This document shows, piece after piece, positions 1-9,806 of a stretch of DNA of 64,000 bases. Both the position numbers and the translations under genes were made by a program. Each line of letters opens with the position of its first letter. Position 1 is the first letter of the stretch. The stretch is from contig NZ_JBLZFZ010000011.1 of the NCBI RefSeq assembly GCF_050753385.1, positions 88,914 through 152,913 on the forward strand, written 5' to 3'. The notes below the pieces were generated by a model. It ran no database searches and had not been told where the DNA came from. It saw only the letters and a program-made list of their open reading frames with translations. This DNA is from Pantanalinema rosaneae. GTDB taxonomy: Bacteria; Cyanobacteriota; Cyanobacteriia; Leptolyngbyales; Leptolyngbyaceae.

Positions 1-2779
1 CTTTAACAGTGCGGTCTTGATCCAGTGGCTCTTTATTGCTTAGGCACGTATAGAGGCAATCGATAGCTCTATAAGGTCTTCCATGCTCAATTAATTTATC
101 CACGGCTGTTTCGAGGTCACCCTCCACCTGAAAAGGTCTTACATCTACTCGTTTCCAATATTCGCTTTCGTTAGAACCAAGTAACGTAAAAACACGCAAC
201 CAGGTTTCTGGGGTAAAGGGTAGATAAGCAAAAAACTGAGCTACTTGAGAAGGAGTCCAATTTTGCAAATCAACATTATCAACCCAATTCCAACCCTTAA
301 ACTCATAGCAACCTACAACATAACCAAGAGTAAAGCTCACTATGCTTCGATTTTCTGCCGCTAGGAGAGTAGGAAGAACAGCTATTTGAATCTGCTGACT
401 GTCAATCTCGCTTAAAGCATAGCCAACATAGTTAGGACGTTCTACTTCTTCAGCAAATTGCAGGACAGCAGTAATTCCTCCATAGTCAAATATCTCTTTA
501 ATTGCCTCTTTACGTCTTTTATTGAGCTGATGTCGTTGCTCATCCCAATGCCCTTGCTTCTCGAAAAGATCCAATTCCCGATTTGCAAATAAGCGTCGGT
601 AGAGGTAAAGCAGATTTGTCGGTGCAAGTTTCTTTGAGACAGACTCAAGTTTAGAGACAAGATCAGTAGGCAAGGCCCAATCAGCATCAGCATATCGCCT
701 ATGCTTCGTCGTTAGCTCAACTAGAGAAGTCCATAAATTTTGACGCTCTTCTTCCGTTAAACCTGTAACTTTGTCGGAGGCTAAATAGTCTATAACATTC
801 TCAAAAACAGGATTGACCAAGTTGTCGATATAGTGGATGAGTTCCATCAACTTATCTGTATCATTTTGTGCCATTTGAAAGGCTTGGTCGCAGTAAAAAG
901 AAACTTGGTTCCAATAATCTTGTCCTATAACTTTCTCATTCCAATCTTCTGGAATTGACCTTCGCCAAATTGGTTTATGGGTTCCGGTAGAAGATTGATG
1001 TTGATTTGGTAATAGGCTAATCAAAAGTTTCCATGCAACCTCAGGCACCTCATTAGTAAGTGTTTTCACAGCAACCTGACGTTTTTCAATTGGTGCTGTT
1101 GTTTGAGGTAACCAAGGTAAAAAAATCATTGTGAGGGAGGATTGCGGTCGGTTCGCCCAATTACCTCCAGGATCTCGTTCTGCAAGCTCTCCTAAAATAA
1201 CTGTGGTGCGAACTAGATAATCGGCTTCCCACGCAAGACTCTCTAAAGCCCAAAGAAGTCCAGTCAAATAATTACCACCAGTAATTCCATTGCCCTCTTG
1301 TGAAAACAATTTATGGAATGGACAGTTTTGAGCCTGTAAAGCAGCCTCAATCGCATGGAGAAAAGTATCCGGTGACGCTTCAGAAATAAGGGGCAATAGA
1401 TTGTTCAAACTTCCCCACAAAACCCAATCTATCTCGTTCAATATTTCTCTTACTGCCAAACTGGCAACAGCTTCGGGTTTATCAGCAGAGCAATTTGACA
1501 ACGCATTTGGGTATGTTCCGAGAATTGCAAAGGTTTCAGCTAGACCTTTTCGCAGAACATTTGAGTGAGCCAACTTTTTACCATAAATATGTGCAGCAAA
1601 TCTGTCCTCAGGTGCCAACTCAAATTGAGGATCAGGCTCTTTAAGAACATTTACTGCACAAACTTTTAGGTTATCTAAATCCCCGTCAAATATGCGTTGT
1701 CCAAGAGACTGCCATAGGAGTAGTCGATCGCTAACCTTCCAAATCCCATTCTTCAGTATCAGTGGGCTATTCTCTTCATGTAAGACCTCTCTTATAGGCA
1801 AGATCCATTCAGAATAATCGCATCGAGCAAGCGAGCTTATAATTGCACGATCGGCTTCTGATTGTTCATCCCAGGAACCAATTAGATTGGCAACGGTAAG
1901 AGCAGAGGCGTGTTGGCTACTGTTCCAGTCTTGAACTGAATTAGGAGGTGTTCTTTTAGAGAGTTCTTGAGGAATTGTTTCATAGATACGAGTTTGAAAA
2001 GCCTTGCGTATCTCATCAGAAACCGTCTCTCGCGTTACTATTCCTGCATTTTTGTTAGCAGTCTGTACCTCGTCGATGAGCTGAGTCCATAGCCCATGTG
2101 CCTCTTCCTGAGAATACTGACCAATCAAAGAATGTAACAGAGATAAGGCAACCCCAGATTTGATATCAAGATCATAACCAATCAGGTGAAAATGGCGGAG
2201 AAAATAGAATAAGTCTTCAGGCGGTAAACTTTCATTTCCCGAAATCTTCAACAGATGATGACGAAAAACATCAAGCTTTTCACGTTTCTTTTGGTGACTA
2301 AAATTCGCTAGTTCGACTTTCTTGAAGAAGTCTTCAGAATCTTCGGAATGTCGAGACCATTCAAGAATTGTCCGAACATGATCAGTATCAGTAGAACTCA
2401 GTGGACCAGTAATAAGAGCGATACAATCTCTTCCTTTAGTAAAGATATCTGAGTTGTTAAAGTCGATCCAAGCGGCTTGTAATACCTCAGCAAGCACCTT
2501 ACTATTTTTTGTAATACTGATTGAATGCTTGATCTGTGCAAGCATTTTGACAGTGTTGCTCCTATCAAAGCTTTCAGCAAAGACAATCAAATCATCCGTT
2601 GCGTAGCCATCATATTTGCCTTGGAGCTTAATTCTATTAATCGGCCAACGAGGTAAACATGGAGAAAATCCTCCAGCTAACATTAGTACAACGAATGAAG
2701 CTTGGATGTGAGCTTCAAAAACACCGCCGCCGCCCCCGGTTGAAAATGGATTACTGAGTTGCTTTTCGTCTTCGTTCAT
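1..2779 (-). CDS. Large putative defence nuclease/effector, C-terminus outside window
   Basis: Translating the minus strand from an ATG at 2779 gives a frame that stays open to position 1, so about 926 residues are visible and the stop lies beyond the left edge. The N-terminus has a glycine-rich stretch (residues 15-19) followed by a pattern typical of PD-(D/E)XK-like nucleases: E22 in FEAH, D62-D63 in TDDLIVF, and QIK ending at K84. This resembles the DUF4297/Cap4-type endonuclease fold. The rest looks alpha-helical, with no P-loop that I can see. It is the last visible gene of the helicase/methyltransferase/DUF499 operon, only 16 bp after the DUF499 stop, so it probably belongs to the same defence system. 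The nuclease assignment is inference from motif spacing; the reading frame itself is directly visible. Confidence 0.75.
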   Translation of the reverse strand, partial: MNEDEKQLSNPFSTGGGGGVFEAHIQASFVVLMLAGGFSPCLPRWPINRIKLQGKYDGYATDDLIVFAESFDRSNTVKMLAQIKHSISITKNSKVLAEVLQAAWIDFNNSDIFTKGRDCIALITGPLSSTDTDHVRTILEWSRHSEDSEDFFKKVELANFSHQKKREKLDVFRHHLLKISGNESLPPEDLFYFLRHFHLIGYDLDIKSGVALSLLHSLIGQYSQEEAHGLWTQLIDEVQTANKNAGIVTRETVSDEIRKAFQTRIYETIPQELSKRTPPNSVQDWNSSQHASALTVANLIGSWDEQSEADRAIISSLARCDYSEWILPIREVLHEENSPLILKNGIWKVSDRLLLWQSLGQRIFDGDLDNLKVCAVNVLKEPDPQFELAPEDRFAAHIYGKKLAHSNVLRKGLAETFAILGTYPNALSNCSADKPEAVASLAVREILNEIDWVLWGSLNNLLPLISEASPDTFLHAIEAALQAQNCPFHKLFSQEGNGITGGNYLTGLLWALESLAWEADYLVRTTVILGELAERDPGGNWANRPQSSLTMIFLPWLPQTTAPIEKRQVAVKTLTNEVPEVAWKLLISLLPNQHQSSTGTHKPIWRRSIPEDWNEKVIGQDYWNQVSFYCDQAFQMAQNDTDKLMELIHYIDNLVNPVFENVIDYLASDKVTGLTEEERQNLWTSLVELTTKHRRYADADWALPTDLVSKLESVSKKLAPTNLLYLYRRLFANRELDLFEKQGHWDEQRHQLNKRRKEAIKEIFDYGGITAVLQFAEEVERPNYVGYALSEIDSQQIQIAVLPTLLAAENRSIVSFTLGYVVGCYEFKGWNWVDNVDLQNWTPSQVAQFFAYLPFTPETWLRVFTLLGSNESEYWKRVDVRPFQVEGDLETAVDKLIEHGRPYRAIDCLYTCLSNKEPLDQDRTVK

Positions 2780-2795
2780 ACTCAGCTTCCTCGGC

Positions 2796-5700
2796 TTAAT
2801 CCTGCTCAAAAGATTGACTGTTGAACTTGAGCGTCCGGCAATTCTCCATGACAGTACGCGCTACATCATCGGGTACTCCCTCAGGAATTTCAGCTTCAAT
2901 CTCCAAAGTAATTTTGACCGTTGCGCCATTCAAAGCGGTTAGATGTTGAATGACCTCGTTCGCGATCGCCGAAGCATCTCGGTTAATTCGCATCGCATCA
3001 ATTTCCACATTTCCATAAAACCTACGGAGGATAGGTGCTTGAGTTCCTCCTGACCCGTCCTGTTCACCATCCTTTGTAGCATTGTCACCAGAACCATCAG
3101 ATGGTGTGCTGCCACCAGTTGTCCCTCCTACGGGAACGGTTGTAGTACTGCCCGTGGTAATTGTGATTGCCTGAGCTGCTTCAGTATCGAATTGCTGCTG
3201 AGCAACATCTGGCTTAACCAGAAGGCTTTGAGGGCTAATACTGGGACTGATGCCCGTTGCAGCACGCAGACCCAGGTACTTTCCTTTTACGTCATCAAAG
3301 CCTTCTGCATAGGCGAAGTTATCGGCCCACACCGTTGAGGTGACTCCATCTCGAACGGCTTCCAGAAGAACGGATTGATTCTTCAAGCGAGGGAGATAGA
3401 GGTACTGGGTGAGATATTCCCAAAGCCGTTTTAGATCGATGTGATTCGTGTCTCGCCAGAGAAACTTATCCAGTGCCTCGAGTCGCAGGTTGGTAGCTGC
3501 ATAAGTGGCAAGCAGGTCGCCTTCATAGACTGCTTTGCGACTGGCACGAATGATGGGTGAATCCTGCCCTTGCAGTCGGGTTTCCTTCCACTCAATACCG
3601 CCCTGAGCATCGGGTTGAGTTGGTATCAGCAGCCACTGATACGTATCACAGAGGATATTATCAACGTCTTTGTTGCTGCCATCCCGTTTCGTTTCAGCCT
3701 GACTTCGTTGAAAATTATCGAGGTTAAGCGTTTTCTTCTTATCGTCAGCCAGAACAGATTCCCACGCTAGGTATTGGGCGACATTTCGTTCTAGGTTTTC
3801 AATTTTGGCTTTATCTGCGGTCAGGAAAAGCAGGGTATTCTTGTGGTATCGCGGCCCACTACCTTTGTGGTTGAGAGCACCATCAATCCACTTGCGAGCT
3901 GGGCTGTCATCACTCAAACGAGTGTGAGGGTGCTGTGGATCAAGCACCACCAGCCTTACCCCTAAGGAGGGGTCGTCTGGAATATCTGCGGTGGATTCAG
4001 GAGCAACGTGGACAGCACTAAATTCTCCTCGATCGCTAGGCTTTTTGTTGAATGCTTCTAAACGATTCGTGATTTCCTTCCAGACTTGGTAGCGATCGCT
4101 CAAAAACTGATCGGCGCGTTCTTGAGCGGTGCGGTTGACATTGGGCTGAGTGGAAACCCAATAGCGATTGCCGTCGATATACAGATAGGTTGCCTGATCC
4201 GTGAGCCGTCGCAGGGCATCACCAAAGGTGGCAACACTTTCCCCTGGTTGAACACAGCCCAGCTTCACTCTGCGATCTTCTAACCCACGATTGGCAGCTC
4301 GCAAGGTGGGAGCAGATCCCATGTAGACGGTGCGGGTGACGCGGCGACAGGCAGAGTAACGACCCAGATTCGGATTATTGCGATCGAGGGAGAGGGGGAG
4401 GGAATTGGCTCCATCCACATCCTTATCGATCACGGGAATCCAGTTGTCCTCCAGATAACGAGTGAGTTCAGACTGCACTTGCGGATCATCCATTGGAACA
4501 TGGGCTGGCATGATCATGAGGCTCTGGTCATTTCGCTCCCAAAGGGAATGGATGACTTTTGCCATGAGACGCAGCACACCACGAGTTCGCTGGAATTTGT
4601 CGAGGGTAGACCAGTCAGAATAAAGGCGATCGAACAATTCGGGATGGATGGGGTAGGCATCTCGCATTCGCCGCTCGTAGTCAGCTTCCTTACATTCGCC
4701 AGGGAACTCCTGTCCCTGAGTGCGATACATATCTGAGAAGGCTTTCACCACAGCGTCCCGTTGCACAAATAGGCTGGGGTCAGCGGTCGTTTGGAACAAG
4801 CGCCGCCGCACAATTTCAAAACTCTCTTCCGCACTGGCGGGTCGCCAGGGAGACTCCACGCGACCGATCGCATTTTTGAGTCTGTCTAGGGCTTCCTTGC
4901 CGCGATCGCCCCCAATCTCAATATCGGATGACGGAATACTAACCACCAGCAGGGTTTCTTTGGCATTCTTTGCCGATTCGCTGAGAGTCTGGGCAAAGGT
5001 GAAGTGAGTATCAAAGTTTCCGGCTGGCAGATCGCTCTTATCATGAAGCTGACGGGCATAGGCAACCCACTCATCGACCAGGATGAGAACGGGCGCATAT
5101 TTATTGAACAGATCTTTGAGAGCATCTCCTGGATTGGTTGCGCTTTCGTCGGCTTGGCGCATCATCTCGTAGCCTTCTTTGCCACCGAGTTGCCAGCCAA
5201 TTTCACCCCAAAGTGTTCGCACTTGAGTGCCGTCTGACTTTTGATGAATCTGTCCGGGGGAAATTTTGTTACCGACCAAAACGACGGTGTTGACGTTCTG
5301 GGGCGGTTCATTCACATCCGCTTCCTGGAAAAGGGGTTCCATTCCCGGTAGGTCTTTGGCAGCTACCCCGAAACAGAGGTGATAGAGAGCAAGCATGGCG
5401 TGGGTTTTACCACCACCGAAGTTGGTTTGAAGTTCAATCACGGGATCGCCACCCTTGCCACTGAGTCGCAGCAGTGCGCCCGTGAGAAGTTGCTTCAGTC
5501 CATCCGTCAAATAGGTACGCCGAAAGAACTCGGTTGGCAGACGATATTCGTCAGAACCTTCATCCAGGTAGACCTGCCAAAGGTCAGCGGCGAATTCTGC
5601 TTGCTGGTAGCGACCGGAGGCGACATCCGGGTGAGGGGTTACAATTTCGCGCCACGGCTTGAGTCCAGACATGGGCTGGCCTTCGGTGGGAGCCACCGCC

Positions 5701-6164
5701 GCACGCCGAGTTTCCCGTCGAGCCTGGTCTTCAAAACGCACCCGCAGCAGTTCTTGTTTCTGTTTTTCGACTTGATCGGCTTCTGGTGCAGAAATGGCAG
5801 TGAGGAGACGTGCCATGCTATCGAGGGCGCGATAAGCGTCATCCGTTGAGAAGGTGGACGTGTGTGCCCAGTCGTTTCGGGTATCTCGCAACTCACTGAC
5901 GATACTTCGTTCAGTACGCCCTAACGTATTACGGAAGACGTTATTCCACTGCTCCCACATCACCATGAGCAGGGCAGAAACATCTTCTTTGAGGACATCT
6001 TGGACTTCACGACGAGCCACGTAGTGATCGGGCAGACTAGAGGAAGCAGGAATCAACCACCGATCGCCATGTATGGTCTTCATCTCCCGCTCAATATAGG
6101 GGTAAAGCCCATCGCGGAGTAGATTCAAGGCTCTGCCGACTCGTTCGTGGTTGCTAATCGCCAT
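2796..6164 (-). CDS. DUF499 family P-loop ATPase with Swt1-type HEPN N-terminus
   Basis: This 1122-residue protein starts with a helical segment resembling the Swt1-like HEPN domain found at the front of DUF499 proteins. A Walker A motif (FGGGKTH) lies near residue 250 and a Walker B-like strand ending in VDEW near residue 365. A low-complexity Gly/Ser/Thr linker near residue 1030 precedes a small C-terminal domain. DUF499 ATPases recur beside DUF1156 methyltransferases and large helicases in defence islands, as here. The likely role is an energy-coupled component of a methylation-associated anti-phage system; the exact activity is unknown. It is followed closely by the nuclease-like gene at 2779. 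A PIN toxin pair separates it from the methyltransferase. Confidence 0.88.
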   Translation of the reverse strand: MAISNHERVGRALNLLRDGLYPYIEREMKTIHGDRWLIPASSSLPDHYVARREVQDVLKEDVSALLMVMWEQWNNVFRNTLGRTERSIVSELRDTRNDWAHTSTFSTDDAYRALDSMARLLTAISAPEADQVEKQKQELLRVRFEDQARRETRRAAVAPTEGQPMSGLKPWREIVTPHPDVASGRYQQAEFAADLWQVYLDEGSDEYRLPTEFFRRTYLTDGLKQLLTGALLRLSGKGGDPVIELQTNFGGGKTHAMLALYHLCFGVAAKDLPGMEPLFQEADVNEPPQNVNTVVLVGNKISPGQIHQKSDGTQVRTLWGEIGWQLGGKEGYEMMRQADESATNPGDALKDLFNKYAPVLILVDEWVAYARQLHDKSDLPAGNFDTHFTFAQTLSESAKNAKETLLVVSIPSSDIEIGGDRGKEALDRLKNAIGRVESPWRPASAEESFEIVRRRLFQTTADPSLFVQRDAVVKAFSDMYRTQGQEFPGECKEADYERRMRDAYPIHPELFDRLYSDWSTLDKFQRTRGVLRLMAKVIHSLWERNDQSLMIMPAHVPMDDPQVQSELTRYLEDNWIPVIDKDVDGANSLPLSLDRNNPNLGRYSACRRVTRTVYMGSAPTLRAANRGLEDRRVKLGCVQPGESVATFGDALRRLTDQATYLYIDGNRYWVSTQPNVNRTAQERADQFLSDRYQVWKEITNRLEAFNKKPSDRGEFSAVHVAPESTADIPDDPSLGVRLVVLDPQHPHTRLSDDSPARKWIDGALNHKGSGPRYHKNTLLFLTADKAKIENLERNVAQYLAWESVLADDKKKTLNLDNFQRSQAETKRDGSNKDVDNILCDTYQWLLIPTQPDAQGGIEWKETRLQGQDSPIIRASRKAVYEGDLLATYAATNLRLEALDKFLWRDTNHIDLKRLWEYLTQYLYLPRLKNQSVLLEAVRDGVTSTVWADNFAYAEGFDDVKGKYLGLRAATGISPSISPQSLLVKPDVAQQQFDTEAAQAITITTGSTTTVPVGGTTGGSTPSDGSGDNATKDGEQDGSGGTQAPILRRFYGNVEIDAMRINRDASAIANEVIQHLTALNGATVKITLEIEAEIPEGVPDDVARTVMENCRTLKFNSQSFEQD

Positions 6165-6187
6165 AGAATGTTCTCTAATTTCGTCAA

Positions 6188-6604
6188 TTACTTGGGTTGA
6201 GGATTCCAGAAGTCCAAAGCCTGGAAGATGCCAAAATCACGGAAGTTGTATGTCCAAATCGGGCAACGGTATCGCAGGGCTGTCAGTACAACGGTGGCAT
6301 CTTCGAGAGAACCTTGCCATTGAGGAAGTTGCACAACCATTCCCTGTAATTCATCAAAGTCGGTTTGCTCTAAGGGTAAGGAATACAGGCTGTTTTGTAT
6401 AACCTTCAAAGTGTTTTGGGCAATTTCTGGACGGGTACGTTGGAGCAACCATTTATAAACCTCAAAAATAATGGGGATGGGGGTTAACAAAATTGTTTTC
6501 TGTTGAGCTAGTTGCTGAAATCCCCTGACACAATCCGTGTGATAGGTGTCTTTGGCATAGAACAAGCCAATCAATGGACCCGCGTCAAGGACGATCTGTT
6601 TCAA
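6188..6604 (-). CDS. PIN-domain ribonuclease toxin (VapC-like)
   Basis: The protein is 138 residues, the normal size for a PIN toxin. Visible acidic residues fit the PIN active site: D7 in LDAGPLIGLF, a glutamate in the IIFEVYKWLL helix near residue 48, and ED within GSLEDATVV near residue 107, with a later Asp in FRDFGIF. PIN toxins cleave RNA, often tRNA or rRNA. The start overlaps the end of the antitoxin gene by 4 bp, giving the usual antitoxin-toxin order. The pair sits inside the defence operon between the methyltransferase and DUF499 genes, in the same direction. I infer it stabilises the island or guards the operon. Confidence 0.82.
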   Translation of the reverse strand: MKQIVLDAGPLIGLFYAKDTYHTDCVRGFQQLAQQKTILLTPIPIIFEVYKWLLQRTRPEIAQNTLKVIQNSLYSLPLEQTDFDELQGMVVQLPQWQGSLEDATVVLTALRYRCPIWTYNFRDFGIFQALDFWNPQPK

Positions 6605-6816
6605 TTTTCAAAATCCTCCGCGTGTTCGGCGGCTCCGCGAGGCGCATCTGTAACAATGCCTGCAAGCTCTAGCAGTTTGGAGCTATCTTTTGGGAGCAAC
6701 TTGATCTTGAGGGCTTCATGAATCAGCCCAACGAGCGTTTCTTCTGGATGGGTTTGCAGATAGGTATTCAGTTGTTCGGCGAGTTGATCCGGTAGTTCAA
6801 TGGTGAGTTGAGTCAT
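6601..6816 (-). CDS. Antitoxin of the PIN toxin pair (ribbon-helix-helix type)
   Basis: This 71-residue protein begins with a strand-like segment (TQLTIELPDQLAEQL) followed by two helices, the shape of a ribbon-helix-helix DNA-binding domain. The acidic tail (AEHAEDFEN) is the kind of segment that usually wraps the toxin. It lies directly upstream of the PIN gene and overlaps it by 4 bp. It starts 33 bp after the methyltransferase stop, so it could be cotranscribed with the defence operon or have its own promoter in that short gap. The antitoxin call rests mainly on position and size. Confidence 0.75.
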   Translation of the reverse strand: MTQLTIELPDQLAEQLNTYLQTHPEETLVGLIHEALKIKLLPKDSSKLLELAGIVTDAPRGAAEHAEDFEN

Positions 6817-6848
6817 TAATCAATCCTCCAAAATCGACAATCCGAAAC

Positions 6849-9806
6849 CTAAAATCCCAAATCTCCCTGCACAGGCTGAGACTGTGTAAACTCGCTTGCC
6901 AAACGAGTGATTTCTGGCCAGGAGATGACTAGGCTGTTGTAAGCAATGCCCTCCTGTGCCCACCCCTTTCTGTCGCACAAGCTATAAAGCCGATAGGCAA
7001 GATCTCGTGCGATTTCTCCTCGGTTGCCCAGTTTAGCCAGCAGTTCTGCGGCACCCATTTCACCCTTTTGATCAAGTTCATGGATGAGATACTGAGCAAT
7101 TTCCCAGTCGGGCATTCGGCTGTCGCTGCTAGGATTCCAGTCTGACTTCAGTTCGCTGCGTTTGAGCAAGCGTACCTTGCCGCCCTTTGCTTCTAGGATT
7201 CCCGCATCTACCATGCCTTGTACACTGGTATTTTTTGCTTTGCTGAGGGTTTCGGCATCGCCGTACTGTCCAGGCTCAAACTGATACTGTTCAAACCAGG
7301 TGAGTGCCCAACGGGTATCGCCGTCGAATTCACCTTCCTGCTCGGTGAGGAATTCGTCGAGAATCTGATTGATCAGTTGCAGGGCAGTCCGCACCCGCAT
7401 GGGGGAGCCATCGTTTTCCAGAACAGCGGCATATTGCGAGAAGACAGCCATGCCGGGGCCAATGCTGGCTTGGGCGAGGTCTACCGGAGCAACGTTGCCT
7501 TGCTGGAGCGTTTTGAGTGCTCTAGGGAGTTCGCGTTTGAGTTCGGTGAGGAATTGACGACGGGTAATTTTGAGCGCGTCGATGGGGCGGGGACGACAAA
7601 CGAGTACGATAGATGAGGCAAGAGCATTCGAGCCAATATCACGTAAGCGACCTGGTTTTTCAGTTCTCATAGGCCACGTTCCAGTTATGGCGAAGCCTGA
7701 TTCAATTAATCCTCCAAGCATTGTTTCCCAACCAGTCGAAGCTACAGCGGCATTGCTATTCTTGTCTGATTCACTATCTGTTTCAGCTTGTTTGAAAGCA
7801 TAATAAACAGTGAAAGGATAATCAGAACTTGAAGACGTTCTTACTTTTGAAAAAACCTTGTGTAATCCTGTCTCAAAGAACCTTTGAGCTTTTTCTTGTC
7901 CTCCATGTCTAAATGGTTCAGCAACAAGCTCTTCTTGTTTTGGGACGAGCAGAGTAGAGAATAATTTTGGAAAAACATTACTTAGTGAATGACGTAACCA
8001 TACATAGAAAAAGTCTGACAAGTCAGCATAGGGTACTGCATCATAGTAAGGAGGATCGGTAGAGACTAGACAAGCACGGCTCAACTCAATGCCAATAGTA
8101 GCGTCCCTCTGTATGGCAGCATTCTTTGCTGTAGCTTGCCAGCCAACAGGAAGTGATTGAAGTGCCCGAATCATAGATGATATTGAGACTTCGATGTCAC
8201 CTGCTGATTGTGAAAAAGGGTTTGCTTCTGCAAAATCCCATACCATCGGTAGTGCTTGCCTACCAAATGTATGTACTAACTGATCTCTTCCTTGGCTCCA
8301 AACAACTAAAGAGGAATTATTATCTGCTAATCGGCTAACAGCCATACCAAGATACGTTGCGACAGCATCTGCATAAGCCAACTTTCCTCTTCCTGCATTT
8401 TCCAATGACCTTTCATCTTCAGGAAAACTAATGTTAGATATGTCTTTCAGAATTTGTTTCCTTGCTTCTGGAACTAACTCTGAGAACGTGCTTAAAGCTA
8501 AACATTGACGATCTGTAAACAGTTCAGAATGACTGCTAATTCCGTATCGTTGCACACGAAAACCAAGTGCTTGCTCGGGTAGATCAGTATTTGGTTTCCA
8601 TTGTGAATGTGCTTCGTATGCATACTGTTCATCATTCTTTGTAGGAGAAATGTACACTCTTCCAAGTTGACTATCAGCAACGGTTGCTAAAAGCTGCTGT
8701 CTCATTTTTCCAGCTTTGCCCTCAGCACGAATGTGCTCGAATGGAACCGGAGAATTACATGATGGACAAGAGGCACCTTTGCGATCAACCGTACCGGATT
8801 CTGCTAGGGTTTTTCCCTGCTTAACTTCAAAGTGGATCTTTGGAGGCATTTGACTTTTATCAACTTTCAAATCAGCAAAAGCTTCTTTCCCAGCTTTTGT
8901 AGAAAGTTGCAGTGTTTTGAGAAGGGGCATATCACAGCCACAAGCTGGGTTGGGACACTTTACTGTTCTAGCCCATAACCAAGCAATCACTGTTCCCTCA
9001 CCCCCGCCGTATTCTTTTGGCAGGGCTACCTTCGGATATAAATGTCCAATTCGCTTGAATGCCTCATCTCGTATCCATTTACCGTAATAGCGAACATCTG
9101 CTGCTAACCCCTGTGCTCCTTTCCAAGAAGACATTCCTTTTTTTTGGCGATCTTCAGGGTTTGCTGGTGGCTGATCCTTAAACTTAGGTGGAATCTCAAT
9201 TAGTGCTTTGTTAATTAACACTGCTACAGGATTCAGGTCACTACCATGTGCTTCTAGCCCTAGCCGTTGCGCTTCTAAGGGAATGGAACCACCACCTGCG
9301 AATGGGTCATAGACTGGTGGGGCATATTTGGCTATGTATTCTCTCACTAAGTCTAGTTTTGTGGGTGGTTCTTCACCTCTGTTCCATGCCAAACAACGAG
9401 CAATTTCCTTCTGAGCTTCCTCTAGTGCTTTTGACTTTGGATCATTCGCTTCATTCCAGGAAACTAGACCTTGCACAACCTGCTTCTGATTACCTTTCTT
9501 GTCTACTTCAATGATGATGCGTCCCAAGATATCAAATAGCCGCTGTCGCTCCTTCTTCTGATCCTCTTCGGTAGGAAACTTATCTGGCCAGCTTGAGGGA
9601 TCATCAACCAACGAAGCCCACAACACTGCTCGACAGGCTGCTAACGGTCGCCGTGCCCACCACAAATGCAGCGTGGAGGGATGCCCATGACGAATCGACT
9701 TTTCACGAGCCGATTCCATATTGATGGCTTCCAGAGGCAGGGCAACTTCGATTAGCTTTTTCTTCATCTGTAAAATTAATTCCTGTGCGTTAGCAGCAAT
9801 ATTCAT
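6849..9806 (-). CDS. DUF1156 family DNA methyltransferase
   Basis: This 985-residue protein opens with the DUF1156 signature (KKKLIEVALPLEAI, then HPSTLHLWWARRP). It carries an S-adenosylmethionine-binding motif DPFAGGGSIPLEA near residue 170 and the amino-methyltransferase catalytic motif DPPY near residue 580, as in N6-adenine or N4-cytosine methylases. Cysteine pairs around residues 285-290 (CPNPACGC) and 350 (CPSCNSP) suggest a zinc ribbon. It should mark host DNA so that the associated helicase/nuclease proteins spare it. The start ATG shares its A with the helicase stop (TAATG), so translation is coupled. The target base and site cannot be read from sequence. Confidence 0.9.
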   Translation of the reverse strand: MNIAANAQELILQMKKKLIEVALPLEAINMESAREKSIRHGHPSTLHLWWARRPLAACRAVLWASLVDDPSSWPDKFPTEEDQKKERQRLFDILGRIIIEVDKKGNQKQVVQGLVSWNEANDPKSKALEEAQKEIARCLAWNRGEEPPTKLDLVREYIAKYAPPVYDPFAGGGSIPLEAQRLGLEAHGSDLNPVAVLINKALIEIPPKFKDQPPANPEDRQKKGMSSWKGAQGLAADVRYYGKWIRDEAFKRIGHLYPKVALPKEYGGGEGTVIAWLWARTVKCPNPACGCDMPLLKTLQLSTKAGKEAFADLKVDKSQMPPKIHFEVKQGKTLAESGTVDRKGASCPSCNSPVPFEHIRAEGKAGKMRQQLLATVADSQLGRVYISPTKNDEQYAYEAHSQWKPNTDLPEQALGFRVQRYGISSHSELFTDRQCLALSTFSELVPEARKQILKDISNISFPEDERSLENAGRGKLAYADAVATYLGMAVSRLADNNSSLVVWSQGRDQLVHTFGRQALPMVWDFAEANPFSQSAGDIEVSISSMIRALQSLPVGWQATAKNAAIQRDATIGIELSRACLVSTDPPYYDAVPYADLSDFFYVWLRHSLSNVFPKLFSTLLVPKQEELVAEPFRHGGQEKAQRFFETGLHKVFSKVRTSSSSDYPFTVYYAFKQAETDSESDKNSNAAVASTGWETMLGGLIESGFAITGTWPMRTEKPGRLRDIGSNALASSIVLVCRPRPIDALKITRRQFLTELKRELPRALKTLQQGNVAPVDLAQASIGPGMAVFSQYAAVLENDGSPMRVRTALQLINQILDEFLTEQEGEFDGDTRWALTWFEQYQFEPGQYGDAETLSKAKNTSVQGMVDAGILEAKGGKVRLLKRSELKSDWNPSSDSRMPDWEIAQYLIHELDQKGEMGAAELLAKLGNRGEIARDLAYRLYSLCDRKGWAQEGIAYNSLVISWPEITRLASEFTQSQPVQGDLGF

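Noticed and set aside
442..2586. Two small minus-strand genes at 442-693 and 2398-2586
   Set aside because: They are alternative frames inside the large open frame that starts at 2779 and continues off the left edge.
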